Origin: Protonemura montana
Lineage: Eukaryota > Arthropoda > Insecta > Plecoptera > Nemouridae
Direction of reading: 5' to 3'
DNA length: 64,000 nt
Assembly: GCA_947568835.1 (NCBI GenBank)
Contig: OX387604.1
Location: forward strand, 6,789,860-6,853,859
Program-made: the position numbers and the translations under genes
Notes under the pieces: generated by a model
What the model was told of the DNA's origin: nothing
The model's input: the letters and a program-made list of their open reading frames with translations, nothing else
Database searches by the model: none
Shown here: positions 22,601 to 35,711 of the stretch, piece by piece
Numbering within the stretch: the stretch's first letter is position 1
Layout: every line of letters begins with the position of its first letter

Positions 22601-25600
22601 CCAGAAAGTATATACAACGTGAGGAAACTGGTTTTTCGATCAAACGTGACGACATTTGATTGTAAGAAGGATAAAAAAGGGCAAACTATTATAAAGGAAA
22701 TGTTTAATATATTTTGTTAAAGAAACTGTCACAAAAACTGAGAAATGGTTAAATTTCATAAACCTGGTCGAAAATAATCTTTGGTGTCGGTAGAATTGTC
22801 TGAATGAGATTGCAAAACTACAATACTACGATATGCGATCTTACGTATTATCCTCACATAAAGGGCCATTGTGGACGGGTTGCGGGTTGCGTTAGTTTCT
22901 GATGTAAACTTGTGAGTAAAATGGGACTTGCGACTTCGACTCGACGCTTCAAGATAGTGATCCCACACATCTAACAGTACACACGGGGGAAAGGGATAAG
23001 AAAGAGAAGGAATTTAAAGGCAAATGGTGAACGGGACGGGCAAGGGCGAGAGTCAAGAAGTCATGAAACGTGTCTTCGTTCACCACACACGGATTTCGAA
23101 TTAAGATCTTGTAAGAAAGCTCGTCTGTCTCAAACTCGAAAGTATAAATATAAATTTAGGTGAAGCTCTTTTTGAAGGAAATCATTGAATCGGTAAAAGA
23201 GTAGTCAGCTATTCCCAAAGTCGTTCTCAAAACCAAAGCAACACCTTTTCATGAGCTATTCAAAAATAATATGCGTGAAAATAAGTGTAGTCTCCCACAT
23301 CCCTTCCACTCTCGAGTTCATTGATAATCACGTGAAAATGAGTCCCGCACTGCTTAATAATTACACCAGTTCAGAAGTCATGCTAAAAATGCTATGTCCT
23401 ATTTTTTAATAAAACCCTTTTCCGCCTTTCAAGAACTCACTTCCTGTTTTTAATAGATCTTGTTGCAGTGTCACCAAATTTCTCAACCCATTCCATACCG
23501 GCGACATCCCCTATCCCCTTTTGGTCCTACACCCCCCCCCCACCCCTCCTCTTACCACTCCCCTTCCATCAAATCCTCTGTGATCTGCAGCAGCTCTCTG
23601 CTCCTGAGAATCTTGGTCAGCGTCATCAGAGCAAGCACTTGAGATTCGTGAGCTCTTATTTCGGGCTTTGAGCTACAAGGCGGTTAAATCTTTCATCAAC
23701 TGCTAGGCGGGTTCATGCTTTGAAATAGAATGCTAAACAAATTTGCACTAATAGTTGAGCGAAAAACTAAAATTTTTGGTGTCAGTAATGCGTTTTTTTT
23801 CTTCCAAACATACTCAATCAATGCTGGTGAATCTAATTGTATCTTCAGCAATCATCTAATTCGAAGTGTATAGTTGCCACCTACTTATGTGCTAACAACG
23901 GTTGGGTAACGGGGGGAGGTGTGGCAAGCTCTCTTCTAAACAATTTTTAACTCCTATGCCCCAAAACTTCACCTAATTGCTTTGTCGCCAGCAAAATTAA
24001 TGAAAAGGGATGAATTCAGTGGATATTGACGAATTGGCAAAGTTATGAAGTGTTAGGGGGTCGGAGGTTGATTGTAATCTTGGTCGAATTGGTGACTAAA
24101 AATCCTAAATATCTGCGTAAAGAGGACCTATGACTCACCGGTAACAGGTGACCGGTGACCGGCAAAAGGTGTCCACTCTTTTCTGACATTTGATTTCATG
24201 GATTTGCTGGCTGTATTGGATCCAATTACACAGCTTTCTTGCAACCCATGAGAACTAGAAGGCTGTGGATGCGGCCTTGAACCCATAATAGCATGAAGGC
24301 TGTGGATTCGGCCATATTTACTAGTGGTTCGTCCTGGAAATACTATATTTACTTATTCCCGCTTTTGTTTAATTGCACGTTTAACCCCAGAAATGCGACA
24401 CTCTCATTCTTCAAAAGGAAAACGTTGCGCGAGTAGGGGACGAGGGAATCAAATATTAGGGTAAAGGGAGGCGAAATGGAGCACAAAAACTAGTAGCTTT
24501 CGTTAAATTTCAGTCGCAGGGTCAAAGCTGGGACACGTGTCAGAATGTAAGTGATTTGAAAAACATTTCTTCGAGCTGTTCACAAGAATAAATCAACGAA
24601 TTATGTCTTCTCTTCCTGAAGTCTTGTCAGAAATCTGGTATAAGTTTTTACCGAGATTGATATTTGGTTTCATCAGTTTTGAAGGGGATCTACGTATATG
24701 AATGTTAATAATATTAAAAAAATCTGATTGCGTTTTGAAGGCAACAAATTGACTTCCACGTTGTTCGTACAATTATAGAAACAATACGAATAAATCAGTT
24801 AGTATTTTTTTCAAAAACATGTTGCTTTCACTGAAATAGTGCAGGCTGTTTATTCTTGATGCTTTCGTCTCAACTCTCAACCCCTTCCCTTCGAAAAGTA
24901 AGATAAAAAAGTGTAAAAAAATGGTCCTCACTTCCTTTTGTAACCCTTTGGCTGGGAGATTTGCGTCTCCCTGCTAGTGCCATGCACATATGTTCTTTCC
25001 CCACTTTAGATTTATCATATTTTATTTGAGGATTATTCATAGATGGAATGTTTTAGACAAAACATATGGAAAATGTCTACAAAATATAACATATGCTGTA
25101 CATAAAACGCATACAAAAAACCAAACTCGTCTGCATAGCATTAATGTCTGTTTTTACCAAGAGATTTTTAATTTTAATTAAGACGTAGTTTTAGGCATAC
25201 TGGGAATGAGCCTATTGCTTGACATTTGCGGTGTACTTTCTGTCAGTTATTTTTGAGTTGATGATATTTGATTATGTCTGAATGATTGATGCCTAACAAT
25301 TCGATCGCCGTCGAAATTAAGAGTCGCTTGCAAGGCGCTTTGGTCAAATGTTGACATCCATGAGCGTTGTTTTGTCTGGGGCACCGACCGAAAGACCAGA
25401 AAAGTGGCACCTACAAGAAAAAAAAAACTGTCCAAATTGTCAATTCGAGAAGGTAATTTGAATTCGTGCCCAGTTGAAAAGGCCATCAAATCTTTTTAGC
25501 AGTCATGTTGCAGCGAACATGCTAAGTTTTTTCAACCGATTCTGTTTTCTAGTGCAACTTTAAAACAGGTATGCAAACTTAAAAGCGGTGCCTAGTCTTA

Positions 25601-26420
25601 GGCAGAAGCTATTCACTCTAAGCGGTCTCGTGGACACCTATGTGTCAAAACTGAAAACCCCTTTGAAAGTGAAATACAAGAAAAACAGCGCATCCTCCCT
25701 TGCTTTGCGAGATTCAAGAATGCAGTTAGGGGGTGCACTTTATTTATATTCCTGTTTATCTACAAGAAATATGAATATGCATATCTCAGCTCCTTCTACA
25801 AAAGTGTCTTTCTATTTTTTTTTTAGTAACAAAAAAAATCTGAACAGATGAGAGAAGTGTGTGAATCTAGTTCTGTAAATTTAATCACGTAAATATGGAC
25901 TTGCTACACATTTTTCGATAAGATAAAGCATAATAAATATAGTAGTCGGTTTTCATGTTCCTCTGTGCCTAATATTTAGCAAGGTAGATAAGAGAGTGCA
26001 TGCTATTCCCTATCTGCACACGCACACCAGCAGCCTATGAGTCTGTGCAGTCAACATCGGAGTCTGAGTCTAAGTCAGATGACAGAATAAGTCGCACATG
26101 CCCTCTCACTTAGTCATCGACTGCGTCCAAAAACCTTGTACAATTCAGACTACACATTCGCCCAAAATTCTGCATTTATCTTAATAAAACTCGACCACTC
26201 GTAAAAAAACCAATCGAAATTCGAATGGCCAAAATGACAGTCACATTCACGTAAACTTGCATTTACAACTATAGGCATAGTCGCGAGTTATTTTTATCGA
26301 ATATGTTTGCTTTTGTTTTTATATCAAGTGATAAGGTTCAACCGTACTTTTGATAAAAATATGGATTTTTGCCAGTGAATTGGTGGGGACTTGCGTTAAA
26401 AGTGGTGTTTCTATTTGTTG
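19610..26420. other. long AT-rich non-coding stretch
   Basis: No supported gene. It holds a 15-base C run at 21973..21987 followed by CCTT repeats, a 10-base C run at 23532..23541, and a 143-codon open frame on the minus strand at 21169..21600 with no family similarity. At 23560..23660 two minus frames are open beside a GTAAGAG donor-like site. Confidence 0.35.
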
Positions 26421-26423
26421 CAG

Positions 26424-26492
26424 AAATTGAAGCAGTAATCGAGGTTTAGAACGTCTTTTCGTTGGCTCCTTCATCGCATCTTTGCTGAGAAG
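26424..26492 (+). other. candidate non-coding (UTR or lncRNA) exon
   Basis: The acceptor TTTCTATTTGTTGCAG and the donor GAGAAG|GTAGGT bound 69 bases. All three frames carry stops, so if spliced this is a 5' UTR or non-coding RNA exon. No partner exon was identified. Confidence 0.2.
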
Positions 26493-26499
26493 GTAGGTT

Positions 26500-29400
26500 C
26501 TAATTGCTGCATGATTTTTTGGTTCTTTGGAATTAGCGTATTGATCATTTCAGGAAATTTTGATTTCAAATTGGCAATCAGACATCGGAATTCAGATTTG
26601 CCAAACGAGTGGTAATTGCTAATGTTATGGTGTAACTATATATTAAGATAAAACAGGACATCTCGCAGAGATAACTGAGCTGTAATTATCTGTTATTTTA
26701 AAAGTATTGTTATTTCTTACTAAACGTCGGTTTGGTGTGAACGTTTATCTACATAGGCGGACTTATCCTAAATAACTTCAACAAATGGTTGTCTAGCCAA
26801 GTCCTTTTAGCAACCTCTTATGATAACTAAACTATTATTACAACGTTTAATAACGTCATTAAAATTAAATGTAATTACGGTTTCGTGATGGGTTCAATCA
26901 ATTTGAAATGACTTTACCTAGTCTTCAATTGATTTCAATTTCAAGGTCCGGTTTCAAGAATTTTAATTGGTTTTTCTCAGCAACTCGGATTTTATCTAAA
27001 AGTCGAAACGAATAAATTTCGTTTTTAGGGAATGGTCGAATCGGGTTAGTCGTTATAGATCCTTATTTTTATATTCTCGTTTCTTGAAAACTTATAAACT
27101 ATTTTATTGTCCAATATAATCCGGTCGAAGTAGAAGACAGTTTAATTGCTGGAAAATGACGTCTTGATCTGAGACAAGGTTGGTTGGTGGGGTCGGTGTT
27201 CGGCGAGTTGCTTACGCAAAGACAATACTGGTACCATACTTGAACCATTGATGCAGATGATTGCATAATTACTCCCGAGATAGGCAAGTCAATGTCAAGA
27301 CAGCATTTGGCCGACTAATCCAATCTTTTCTTTTACCACCTTAGAAGGGCATTTTAAAGCTTTGTTTGCGTAATGGAGTGGGATAATGTAAGACAGTGAT
27401 TTCCAAACATTGGTAGATGCAAAAAAACGAGGTTAACTAATGAAGAGTTCACCGTGGAACAGGACTATTCCTGTCAAAATTTGGTGATTCTGCATCCTAA
27501 TCAGGCCCAATTTTGGGCTTGAGCGAATTTCTCGCTGGTTTAATACCCCCGTTGATTGGCAACGCATTTTTACATTTCAAATAAACGACGCGGCTGACAC
27601 TATGCACATAATAATGATCCTGAAACGAAGATATCACGTGAATTTTATTTCATTTCTATACTAAGAGCTTTTATGACCCATTCGTTTTTTAAACTCTATA
27701 AAAGAAAAAAACTACGTGCTCCGGTTTTTAAGTAACATAGTCCACGTCTTGCTGCTCGCAAGCCAATCAAACTTTGACGTTTTTTGGCAAAGGTTTTGGG
27801 ATGGGTTCAGACTCGGGAGTCGGTACGGGTGCAAAAGGGTGACGCTCAATTTCACGTCTCATGAGACCGACGTCTCATATTAATATTTCCAACATGCTTT
27901 TAGCAAGTTTATGAAAAATACCCTGTCTTCGTATTTGAATAAACTCTAATATATTCATAATTTGGGTTACTTGTGTGCCATCAATTAGGAATGTTCTCGG
28001 TATGAATAACAAGCAATTCTTACGACGCGGTGATGCGAGATGTGAGTTGTGAGATACGTACGTTGATGCCAGCTGGGCAGCGACGCTGCTACACTTCGAC
28101 CCAACCAGTAATGATTGATTACATTTACAATTTACATCGATTGATATTCTGTGAATGTAGAACCTATGCTGGAAACAGTTTCACGGCTAAAGACGCTCAG
28201 CTATTACAGAATCAGACTACAAGGCACAGTTTTCTTTATTAAAAATTAGGTGGACTCGAGTTGAAAATAACCGAAAATATCTCTCAGGATAAAAAAAATA
28301 ACATGTAATTTTCTCTGAAACAATAAAAAAAAGTGAATTATTCTCGAAGCAGCCAGGTTGGCAATTAAATTGGTTTCTTGGGGTTTCGAGTGTTGGGATA
28401 AGGGAGTGTTCGAGACGAAATGTTCGAATGGGAGTCACAGTCTGAGAGCTATTTTCTTTAGCCACCGCGGTGATGAGACAGTACCGGGTGTCGCTGTAAA
28501 CAGCATTCATTTTCGATCTCTCGATCACACATCGGTATTCAGAATCAGTCCGGCAGGAGATCAACACGGAGACCATATATATAGGAACACTCTCAAGGAC
28601 CAAAGATTGCCTAAACTCTGTGTTTACCTTCATCTTTCAACAATGAAAGCTGATAACCGAAAATACGCTTGCCGATTGCATCCTGCAGTTTTGAATATCT
28701 CTACAGTTTTCCTTCCTACACACCCTTTACATTACAATATGACCATAAGAAGCGATCTATTCTCGAAGCACGTCTCACATCAAACAGATGTTGTCTTTCA
28801 CGTTCATCAGATTGAGAAAATGAATTCAATTCGACTTTCTGCCCGAAGGAAAATGTCCCAGCGATCCAGGCAGTGACATAGCGAACTCGATCTGCTGTAT
28901 TATTTCCTAACATTTTATGATTGCCATTTATTACTTCGACCGGACCGGACTGACTAGGACCACGTCTCACCAATTCGAAGGAAGATTTCACGTGTCCACC
29001 AAGTGCTGACATATCTGAACATCCTGTGCAAAATTTCTGTCATTTGATTGTCAGATCGATTTATCGCACGGTGATTTGCAAGCCCAATTTCCCAACCATT
29101 TTCCAATTCACTTTTCTTTGCATGCGTGCACGTTTTATATTAATGTGCCTCCCAATGTCGACTCTGCGCTTGAAAATATTTTAATAAATCGAATCTAATT
29201 GAAATAATTAGGAAGATGCAATAGCATTTTTAGGTTTGTACTTAGTAATTACACATTATGCCAACCAGTTTTACCGGAAATTGGATAAACTTACAAACAA
29301 AACGTGATTACTTTTTCCATCGAGAATAACAATGTTATTACCCACCTTGTGTCGAACATTGGATAGGATTCTGTATCGATGTTCTCTTTCTACTCGTTTT

Positions 29401-30680
29401 TGCTAAAAATATAATCATCTTATTATTTCTGTGATTTTTTTATTTTTAATCTCGTTCGATCTAGTCTTTTTTTCACACTAAATAACTAGAATTCTTGATG
29501 AAATTACCGTCCCACGGTCGGTTTTCGAAGTCCCCGACCAGTCCGGCCGCACACTGGCTAGATCTGTTGCAGGGACATTTCAAGAGTAAAATATAGGTTT
29601 TGTAGAAAGATTCCTTGTGGCTTGTCCTTTGCCTGATCACGCTCTCAATAATTATAGAGAAGCATTTCAGAAAAAGACGTTACCTACACCAGCTTAAGCG
29701 ACAGCGAGGTCCCACAAAAACAATACCTCCACTCGGCTATTCCTAGGCGCAGATCGTGCCGACCTGGACCGGCCGACGCAGCAATCTGATTTCCACCGAA
29801 TTTCAAAAACTACGTGAACGGCGCTGCCATAGAGGAGGGAGGGGGGGACGGACGAGGGAGAGAAGACAAGACGGCGCAAAGAAGACGACAGAGATAGGAG
29901 AGATGAGTGGATGGCAATAGCATTAATCAGGTTGTATGTCGAGTCTGGCCCGTGGGCCTGGGGCCCCACAGACTGAGAGAGACACACTAGGTCTCGTCCA
30001 GCCTCCCTCTCACCATGTTGACATAATTATTAGCATAATTAATTTGTTACTATCCATACAATGACAGTTGCATCTAGTTGCAGTTGAGTTGCATTCGGCT
30101 GGGATGAAAGTGTCGTAGACGTAGAGATGCTTGGCCCCTGGACCCTGAGCCCGTTGCCGAGGCATGAGAGCAAATTTGAGACAATGATACGTATGAGTGA
30201 ATTGAGTTACGATTGCGAACTGTGGTGCTAAGGTAGCGGGGTCTTGAGACGAGCGATCGATGCAGCGAGGGTACTTTACTATAGTGATCTGAATCGGTTC
30301 TCATTTGCTTTTCAGCTTTTGACGTCCACATCGTGACCAAGCTTGTATCGAGAAAGGGAAGATAGTTATTAATTTTACTAAAACGAAAAACAAGTTAAAG
30401 AGTCTTAGCTGATTTAACATTAATATAAGGCGCTCCTTTTTAAGAAATCTTTTTTATCATCCTTATTTTTAATGATTTCCATTTGAGGCCTTCGTTTTGA
30501 CAGATCTGAAACTTGCCCATAAAAAAGTCACTTAACAAGAGTGTTTTAAAAGTATAGCTCACATTTGCAAACAAAATAATGTATGTAGTTTTCTCAAATC
30601 GTAATTACCATCAGCGGGTATTGAAGAGGAATGATCGTCTTGCATTTTGATTGTTGATGGTACCAACTTGATTTTGGCAT
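26500..30680. other. non-coding stretch with opposing open frames
   Basis: No supported gene. A 172-codon plus frame (28358..28876) and a 138-codon minus frame (28217..28633) overlap on opposite strands. Neither resembles a known family, and such lengths can arise by chance here. Confidence 0.35.
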
Positions 30681-30689
30681 CCGTTGCAG

Positions 30690-30739
30690 TGTTCGTGGTA
30701 GGACATGAATTCCCCGCACATAAGGACCTGCTTACTTTG
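30690..30739 (+). CDS. candidate 50-base exon with a BTB-like motif
   Basis: After the acceptor GGCATCCGTTGCAG the frame reads FVVGHEFPAHKDLLTL, then a donor-like GTACGC. The spacing V-x-G-x-E-F-x-A-H-K-x-x-L matches the start of many BTB domains, such as the SPOP type. No BTB continuation was found in the next kilobases. It could be a lone exon, a decayed copy or chance. Confidence 0.2.
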
Positions 30740-30749
30740 GTACGCGTGA

Positions 30750-33100
30750 TACGTAGGTACCAACTACATGCATTTATAATTGTATGTTAAGGTTCTCTCT
30801 TTCCCTATCTGTGAAATAGCTAGAAGCTCTCTGCAGGATGCTAGCTCCGAAAGTGATAAGTCACTACATCTGAAGATGACTATGGATTATTTCGTTAAAC
30901 TTATTAACCTATCCTCAACCACTGGTGTCATCGTATCAGATTCGTACAGATCTTCGTGAAGAACCGGAGATAAGAGAGAAAAGGCAACTAATAAGTTCTT
31001 AAGAGGTAATTAAATCAGGTGATTAATTACCTTTCACCCACCTTTAACGAGACCACATATTTTTAAGGATGTGAAATTAACATAATTTCAAATAACTAGT
31101 TAATATAAACTTCACATCATGTAGGAAACATATGTTTGTAATCTATTTTAAAGACAGTGCAGATCTTTAAATTCTCTCGTGTGCGTTGCAAAATTACATT
31201 TATCAAATACTTTGTCCAGTTTACCCTACCATTTCAACGCACATTAGAACATAAATGCACTAGTTGCGACTTAGGTGTCCAGACGTTGATGATCGACGCC
31301 TATCTATACACCACTAGCAGTCTACTTACAAATTGGAGGCTCACTGTTCTATCTTGATTGTAAAGCTTTGTAAATTTGTGTAGCTTCATTTTCCATCGAT
31401 GCATTTTGTGTGGTTATTTCTTTGGGATATAATTATTGACCCAAGCATTAGTGACTCGACACAATCATCTTGTTCACTTTCAACGCCATGGCCGGAGCGG
31501 CTTTTCGTCTGCTGAGCAATGTTCAGAGAATGTTCAGCAAGAAGGACTAAGGATTGAGTCGGCCTCGCTTCCAGCACGTCTTTTAGAACTTGTGGTAGGT
31601 ACTGGTACGGTACTGGGTAGGTACTCGTATCTGGGCACTGTACTGGGCAACCGTACGTGACGTGATCAGGAAGCCAAGAAAAGTCGGGACCTCGCTTTTC
31701 ATCCAACGCTAAGTTTTTCACAAGCTCACAGCGTGTGTCATTGATTTCCATCCGACTAAGAAATCGTATTCTGCCGACATGAATATTCAATGAATAGGAT
31801 CTTATGATGAATTATTACTAGAAAAAAGTACACCGCAAAGCGAATGAATAGAGTACACATGATTTGCTTGCTAGGATTTTCGACCACCACTGTATTACAC
31901 TAGCATCACATTCTTGCGGGTAGAAAAATGAATGACAAAGAATTAGGCATCTTACTTATATTATAACGCTATTAGCTGTGAATAATAATAAATTAATTCC
32001 ACTATAACAGACTGCGATGGTCCTAGCTCTTTCACGAGTTTGCATTTGTCTCTGATGATCGCATGGCTTACTAGTTTTAACGAAGAGCAATAAGCACGCG
32101 GAGGGTTTCGAAAAAGGAAGCTGGCCAGTCATGGGCTACCATTAAGGCGGGCGGTTCTTTGTAAAAATCTGAACCGCAAATAACACAGAATATGATATAC
32201 CATTTCATATACAGAAGCTCAGCTACAGACATTTCGGGTTCTTAGCTTTGATGTTTTTGAAAAGCAGTCTTCACAACTGACACGTTAAAAATATACTCTT
32301 CAAATGAAGATGCTCACCTGCAATTACTATTAACACCTTGAAACTCATACTTTATAGCGTAGAATCGTGATGGATCTGAGTGTATATAGCACGAACCCAT
32401 AGATAGATCATATTATCATCGCGTACCGTGCCGTGGGCTTGCGCTCGGCGGCTGCTGTGGATCCTGCGGATGCTGCGGATCTTTCTTCGGGCACGTTTGA
32501 TGCTTACTTGACAGATCAGTCCCATCTTGTAACCACTTCCCGAGGATTTAGTCGGGCCTGGGGGCTCTGGGACAAGTGAGTCGAGCCTGGGGGCATCGGG
32601 GCCGGTGGCACTTTGCCTCGGGGCCAGTGCCGACGATCCGGGAGTGGGGTGGTCCAAGGCTCAGGATGACCGCTTCATGGCATGGAAATCCATGGTCCAG
32701 ACGACACATCGATGAAAGACACCGATTAGCGGTAAGTGGATTCGCTTCCTGTCGCGAAAGATGTCGCCAGAGAGATGTCTCTTTCTAGACTGGTCATACT
32801 CATGGCTGTTAGGCATGTAGAAGGGTTGCCGCGCGAAGCCGCGCCGAACCGTGAGCACTGGTGCCGCCGAGGTGTTTTCTTTATTTTTTGTTGGAAAACT
32901 GTAAAAGATCAAGCATATAAAAGAAACTAGCAACATAACAACGTCGATAAAAAATAAAACGTACATTTCACATTTCCATCGAAATGTTAAAGTTTGAAAC
33001 TTATCAGATTTAACCAATCGTAACAACTTCACCTCGCAACTTGCGACCAACGCCCAGGCACAGTCCTATTCGAAACGCATAGACCTTGCACGATGCCCGT
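30750..33100. other. mixed region with open frames, no gene confirmed
   Basis: A 134-codon minus frame ends at 31386. On the other strand a 20-codon ATG frame with a good start context begins at 31482. A GC-rich patch at 32400..32850 has open frames and donor-like sites on both strands (GTGAGT at 32574 plus, GTAAGC minus, GTAAGT at 32732 plus). Nothing could be phased into a gene. Confidence 0.3.
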
Positions 33101-33121
33101 GTGGAAATCTCTACCGATGAA

Positions 33122-33208
33122 TTAGCGTGCCTTTTGAGCTTCTTCTATCAGGTGATCGATCGTCAATGATCTCGCTGCGAAATGCTGATCGATTTTGGCC
33201 AAATGCTC
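33122..33208 (-). CDS. candidate terminal exon, helical C-terminus, unidentified gene
   Basis: A strong acceptor (CACTTAACTTTCAG) opens a phase 0 frame of 28 codons ending in TAA. It starts EHLAKIDQHFAARS and ends EEAQKAR, an amphipathic helix. Codon use is coding-like. No upstream exon ending in phase 0 was found nearby, and no family was recognised. Confidence 0.3.
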   Translation of the reverse strand, partial: EHLAKIDQHFAARSLTIDHLIEEAQKAR

Positions 33209-33679
33209 CTGAAAGTTAAGTGGTTAGGAAACAGCTAGAATCGTTTACCACCTACAACTGAGAGGCAACATCTAAAGACTCGCAGGAGCGCATCGTTTAC
33301 CTCCTACGTTTACAAATAATTGAAATTGATTCGAAGCAGGAACTAGACAACGATTGCCCAACAGATCGATTTTTTTCTTGATTAGTGACAATCAAGACGA
33401 TGTGATTGCTTGCAAGATCACCGTGATTCCTTCTCAGCTGAAGCCGTTTGTTGGTTGCACCGGGCGACCAACACAGAAACACGACGACTGTACCTTTTGT
33501 ATTTTATATGAGATACAGTAAAACAATAAAACACACTCTAATAAAAATACTTGAGTTCTTCTTCCCAAATACGTTTTCACGAGAGCACGTAAAATTTAAC
33601 ACTATCACTTATTTAGAGTTAAAAGGCAAAAAATGTAGAATTTTGTGTGGGGCGGCTAAAAAGTGGCGTGGGGTGGTGA

Positions 33680-33694
33680 GGGGGGGGGGGGGGG
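33680..33694 (+). repeat. 15-base G run
   Basis: Uninterrupted G homopolymer. Confidence 0.95.
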
Positions 33695-33767
33695 AAGGGG
33701 CAACAGGTTTAAATACTTTTTGATGTATTCAGTTGGAGTCTGAGAGCTGTGAGTGTGAAACCTCAGT

Positions 33768-33937
33768 TCGTTAGCCCAAACGTTAGCCCGCATAGTTCAT
33801 CCAATCGGGAACCCAATGGTCTTTCGCCCATAAGATTCCTCAAGATGTTAGCTGAATAGGTTAGCACAATTGGTCATTCCAATAGATTAGTCGCATAGGT
33901 AACCCAATATATTAGCTCAAGAGGTTAGCCCGCTTGG
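33768..33937. repeat. degenerate GTTAGCCCA-type repeat
   Basis: GTTAGCCCAAAC, GTTAGCCCGCAT, GGTTAGCACAAT, AGATTAGTCGCATAGG and AGGTTAGCCCGC recur at short irregular spacing. This points to an old, decayed tandem repeat with a unit of roughly 16-20 bases. Confidence 0.45.
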
Positions 33938-33977
33938 CCTATAGGGCATGTAGGACATGTAGGACGTGTAGGGCATG
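33938..33977. repeat. 10-bp repeat (GGCATGTAGGA type)
   Basis: GGCATGTAG, GACATGTAG, GACGTGTAG and GGCATG follow each other, directly after the decayed repeat. Confidence 0.6.
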
Positions 33978-34141
33978 CCACTGAAATATGGGTGGCGGCT
34001 CAATAGAAGCGACAGGAGTTGGGAAGTCTGAACCCTGAATGGTCTGATGGTGTCATTATAATGTATCCAGCGGAAGTGGCACCATTCAAAGCAATCACGC
34101 GCGCCAATTTCCGCACTGCCCATGCCCGTGAAGAGGTGTGT

Positions 34142-34156
34142 GGGGGGGGGGGGGGG
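34142..34156 (+). repeat. 15-base G run
   Basis: Uninterrupted G homopolymer, about 460 bases after the previous one. Confidence 0.95.
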
Positions 34157-35291
34157 CAATAACCACCGTCTCTGGACCCGACCCTTGTCTCCACTCTGAG
34201 AAGAAAGATTTCCAATAGGTAAACAACATCTCCGGTTTTTCAAAGACAATTCAAATATAGCTGCCAAATTGGGATCTTCATTCACCTAAAGAGCACTCTG
34301 GCTAAATGTTTTTCTCGTGATGCTCGTGGCGGATGCCTGATGCTCGAGCAACAACTTGAAAGATTCGCAGTTCTTCATTGGATCATTTCACTTTAAGCTT
34401 CTGTGCCAGTTAAGCTACACAGCAATCAAGATTGCTTATCTACTTAATTGCGTTTAACGTATTAAATATAAGTAAAACCACGACAAGACGTTCGGCGTTC
34501 CTAGATTTAAGCATATAGCTTGAAGGATATCATGAAGCCACTTCATTAACTTTATAGAAGTTACACATCCGAACCTTTATATTCCATTAAACAAAATCAC
34601 GCCAATTTAATCAAGCAAAGTGTTATTTATTGTACAGGCATTTTCATATAAAATATAATAATAATTTTCAGAGCTTGAACGAAGAGAAACTCACGCTTAT
34701 GAGTAAGTAAATGCCACGAAAGTAGAGCTTTTTTTATCGGCCTTTATTCGAATTGTAGCAAAAAATTGCCAGGCTGAGAAATTAAAATGTATACCGGTTT
34801 GTGATCTTTTGATAACTGTAAGCTATATCGTTATATATTTATTATAAATGATAAAAAGTTGTGTAACTATTTATACCGAGGGGCAAGCGATATTTAAAAA
34901 AAGTACATTTGAAATATGTAGATCTTGTTCGCATTTAGGCGTAGCATGGTTCGTAACAGAAGAAATGAGTGTCATCGAACGGTTATACCATAACTAAACA
35001 AAACTTTTATGGTTCGGTTCATCCTTAAATTAATTCACATTCAAATTGCGTGGCAGAACTAAATTTCAATCGAGAAACAAAAAATTATGCCAACTTCTCC
35101 CCAATAGCGTTTATTACTTCTGTCAAGATGGTTCTAAATAATACTTATTCACTCCTTCCGGCTTCAAAGGCGTTTTTCCAGGGACATTCAAGAGGTTGGT
35201 CCAGCTCGTTATTCCATTATCGAAGTGAAATAAGAAATAAGTTATTACTCTGCTTAAAAAAAATGCAGTGTTTAGTGTGTGAGTGGCCGTT

Positions 35292-35315
35292 GGGGGGGGG
35301 GGGGGGGGGGGGGGG
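35292..35315 (+). repeat. 24-base G run
   Basis: Uninterrupted G homopolymer, the longest in the window. The true length may be uncertain because such runs are hard to sequence. Confidence 0.95.
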
Positions 35316-35711
35316 TTGAACGACCACCGCTCTGTCAACTTCTAGGCGAATTTTACGCCGAGTTGCGCTAAAATTTGGGAAATGAATAATATTTCGGAAG
35401 ACTTGTCAGATGTGTGAAAAGATTTTAAAAAAATGAATCTTGTTGGAAACAGACGATTGGGAGGTTAACATGATACAAGGAAGATTAGCTGATAATTACA
35501 TGGCCTGCTCTGCAGCGGCCGTAATAAATTACCGTTCTCAATCCTTGTAACTCGTACCACCTATAGCACACACCGTGCCGAACCACCGAAAAAATATCAA
35601 GGTATTCAAACTTAACGAACGAAATGCTCGAAATTATACACGAGTTTAATTTTGTTGGACTGAATTTTAATATGAATTTTTGTGTTTCTTATTTCTTGCA
35701 CCAGTATTTAT

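Noticed and set aside
28358-28876. 172-codon plus-strand frame
   Set aside because: Overlaps an equally open minus-strand frame and shows no known domain. A frame of this length is plausible by chance in 64 kb at the local GC content.
32400-32850. Exon of a gene in the GC-rich patch
   Set aside because: Donor-like sites exist on both strands and several frames are open, but none could be phased to another exon.
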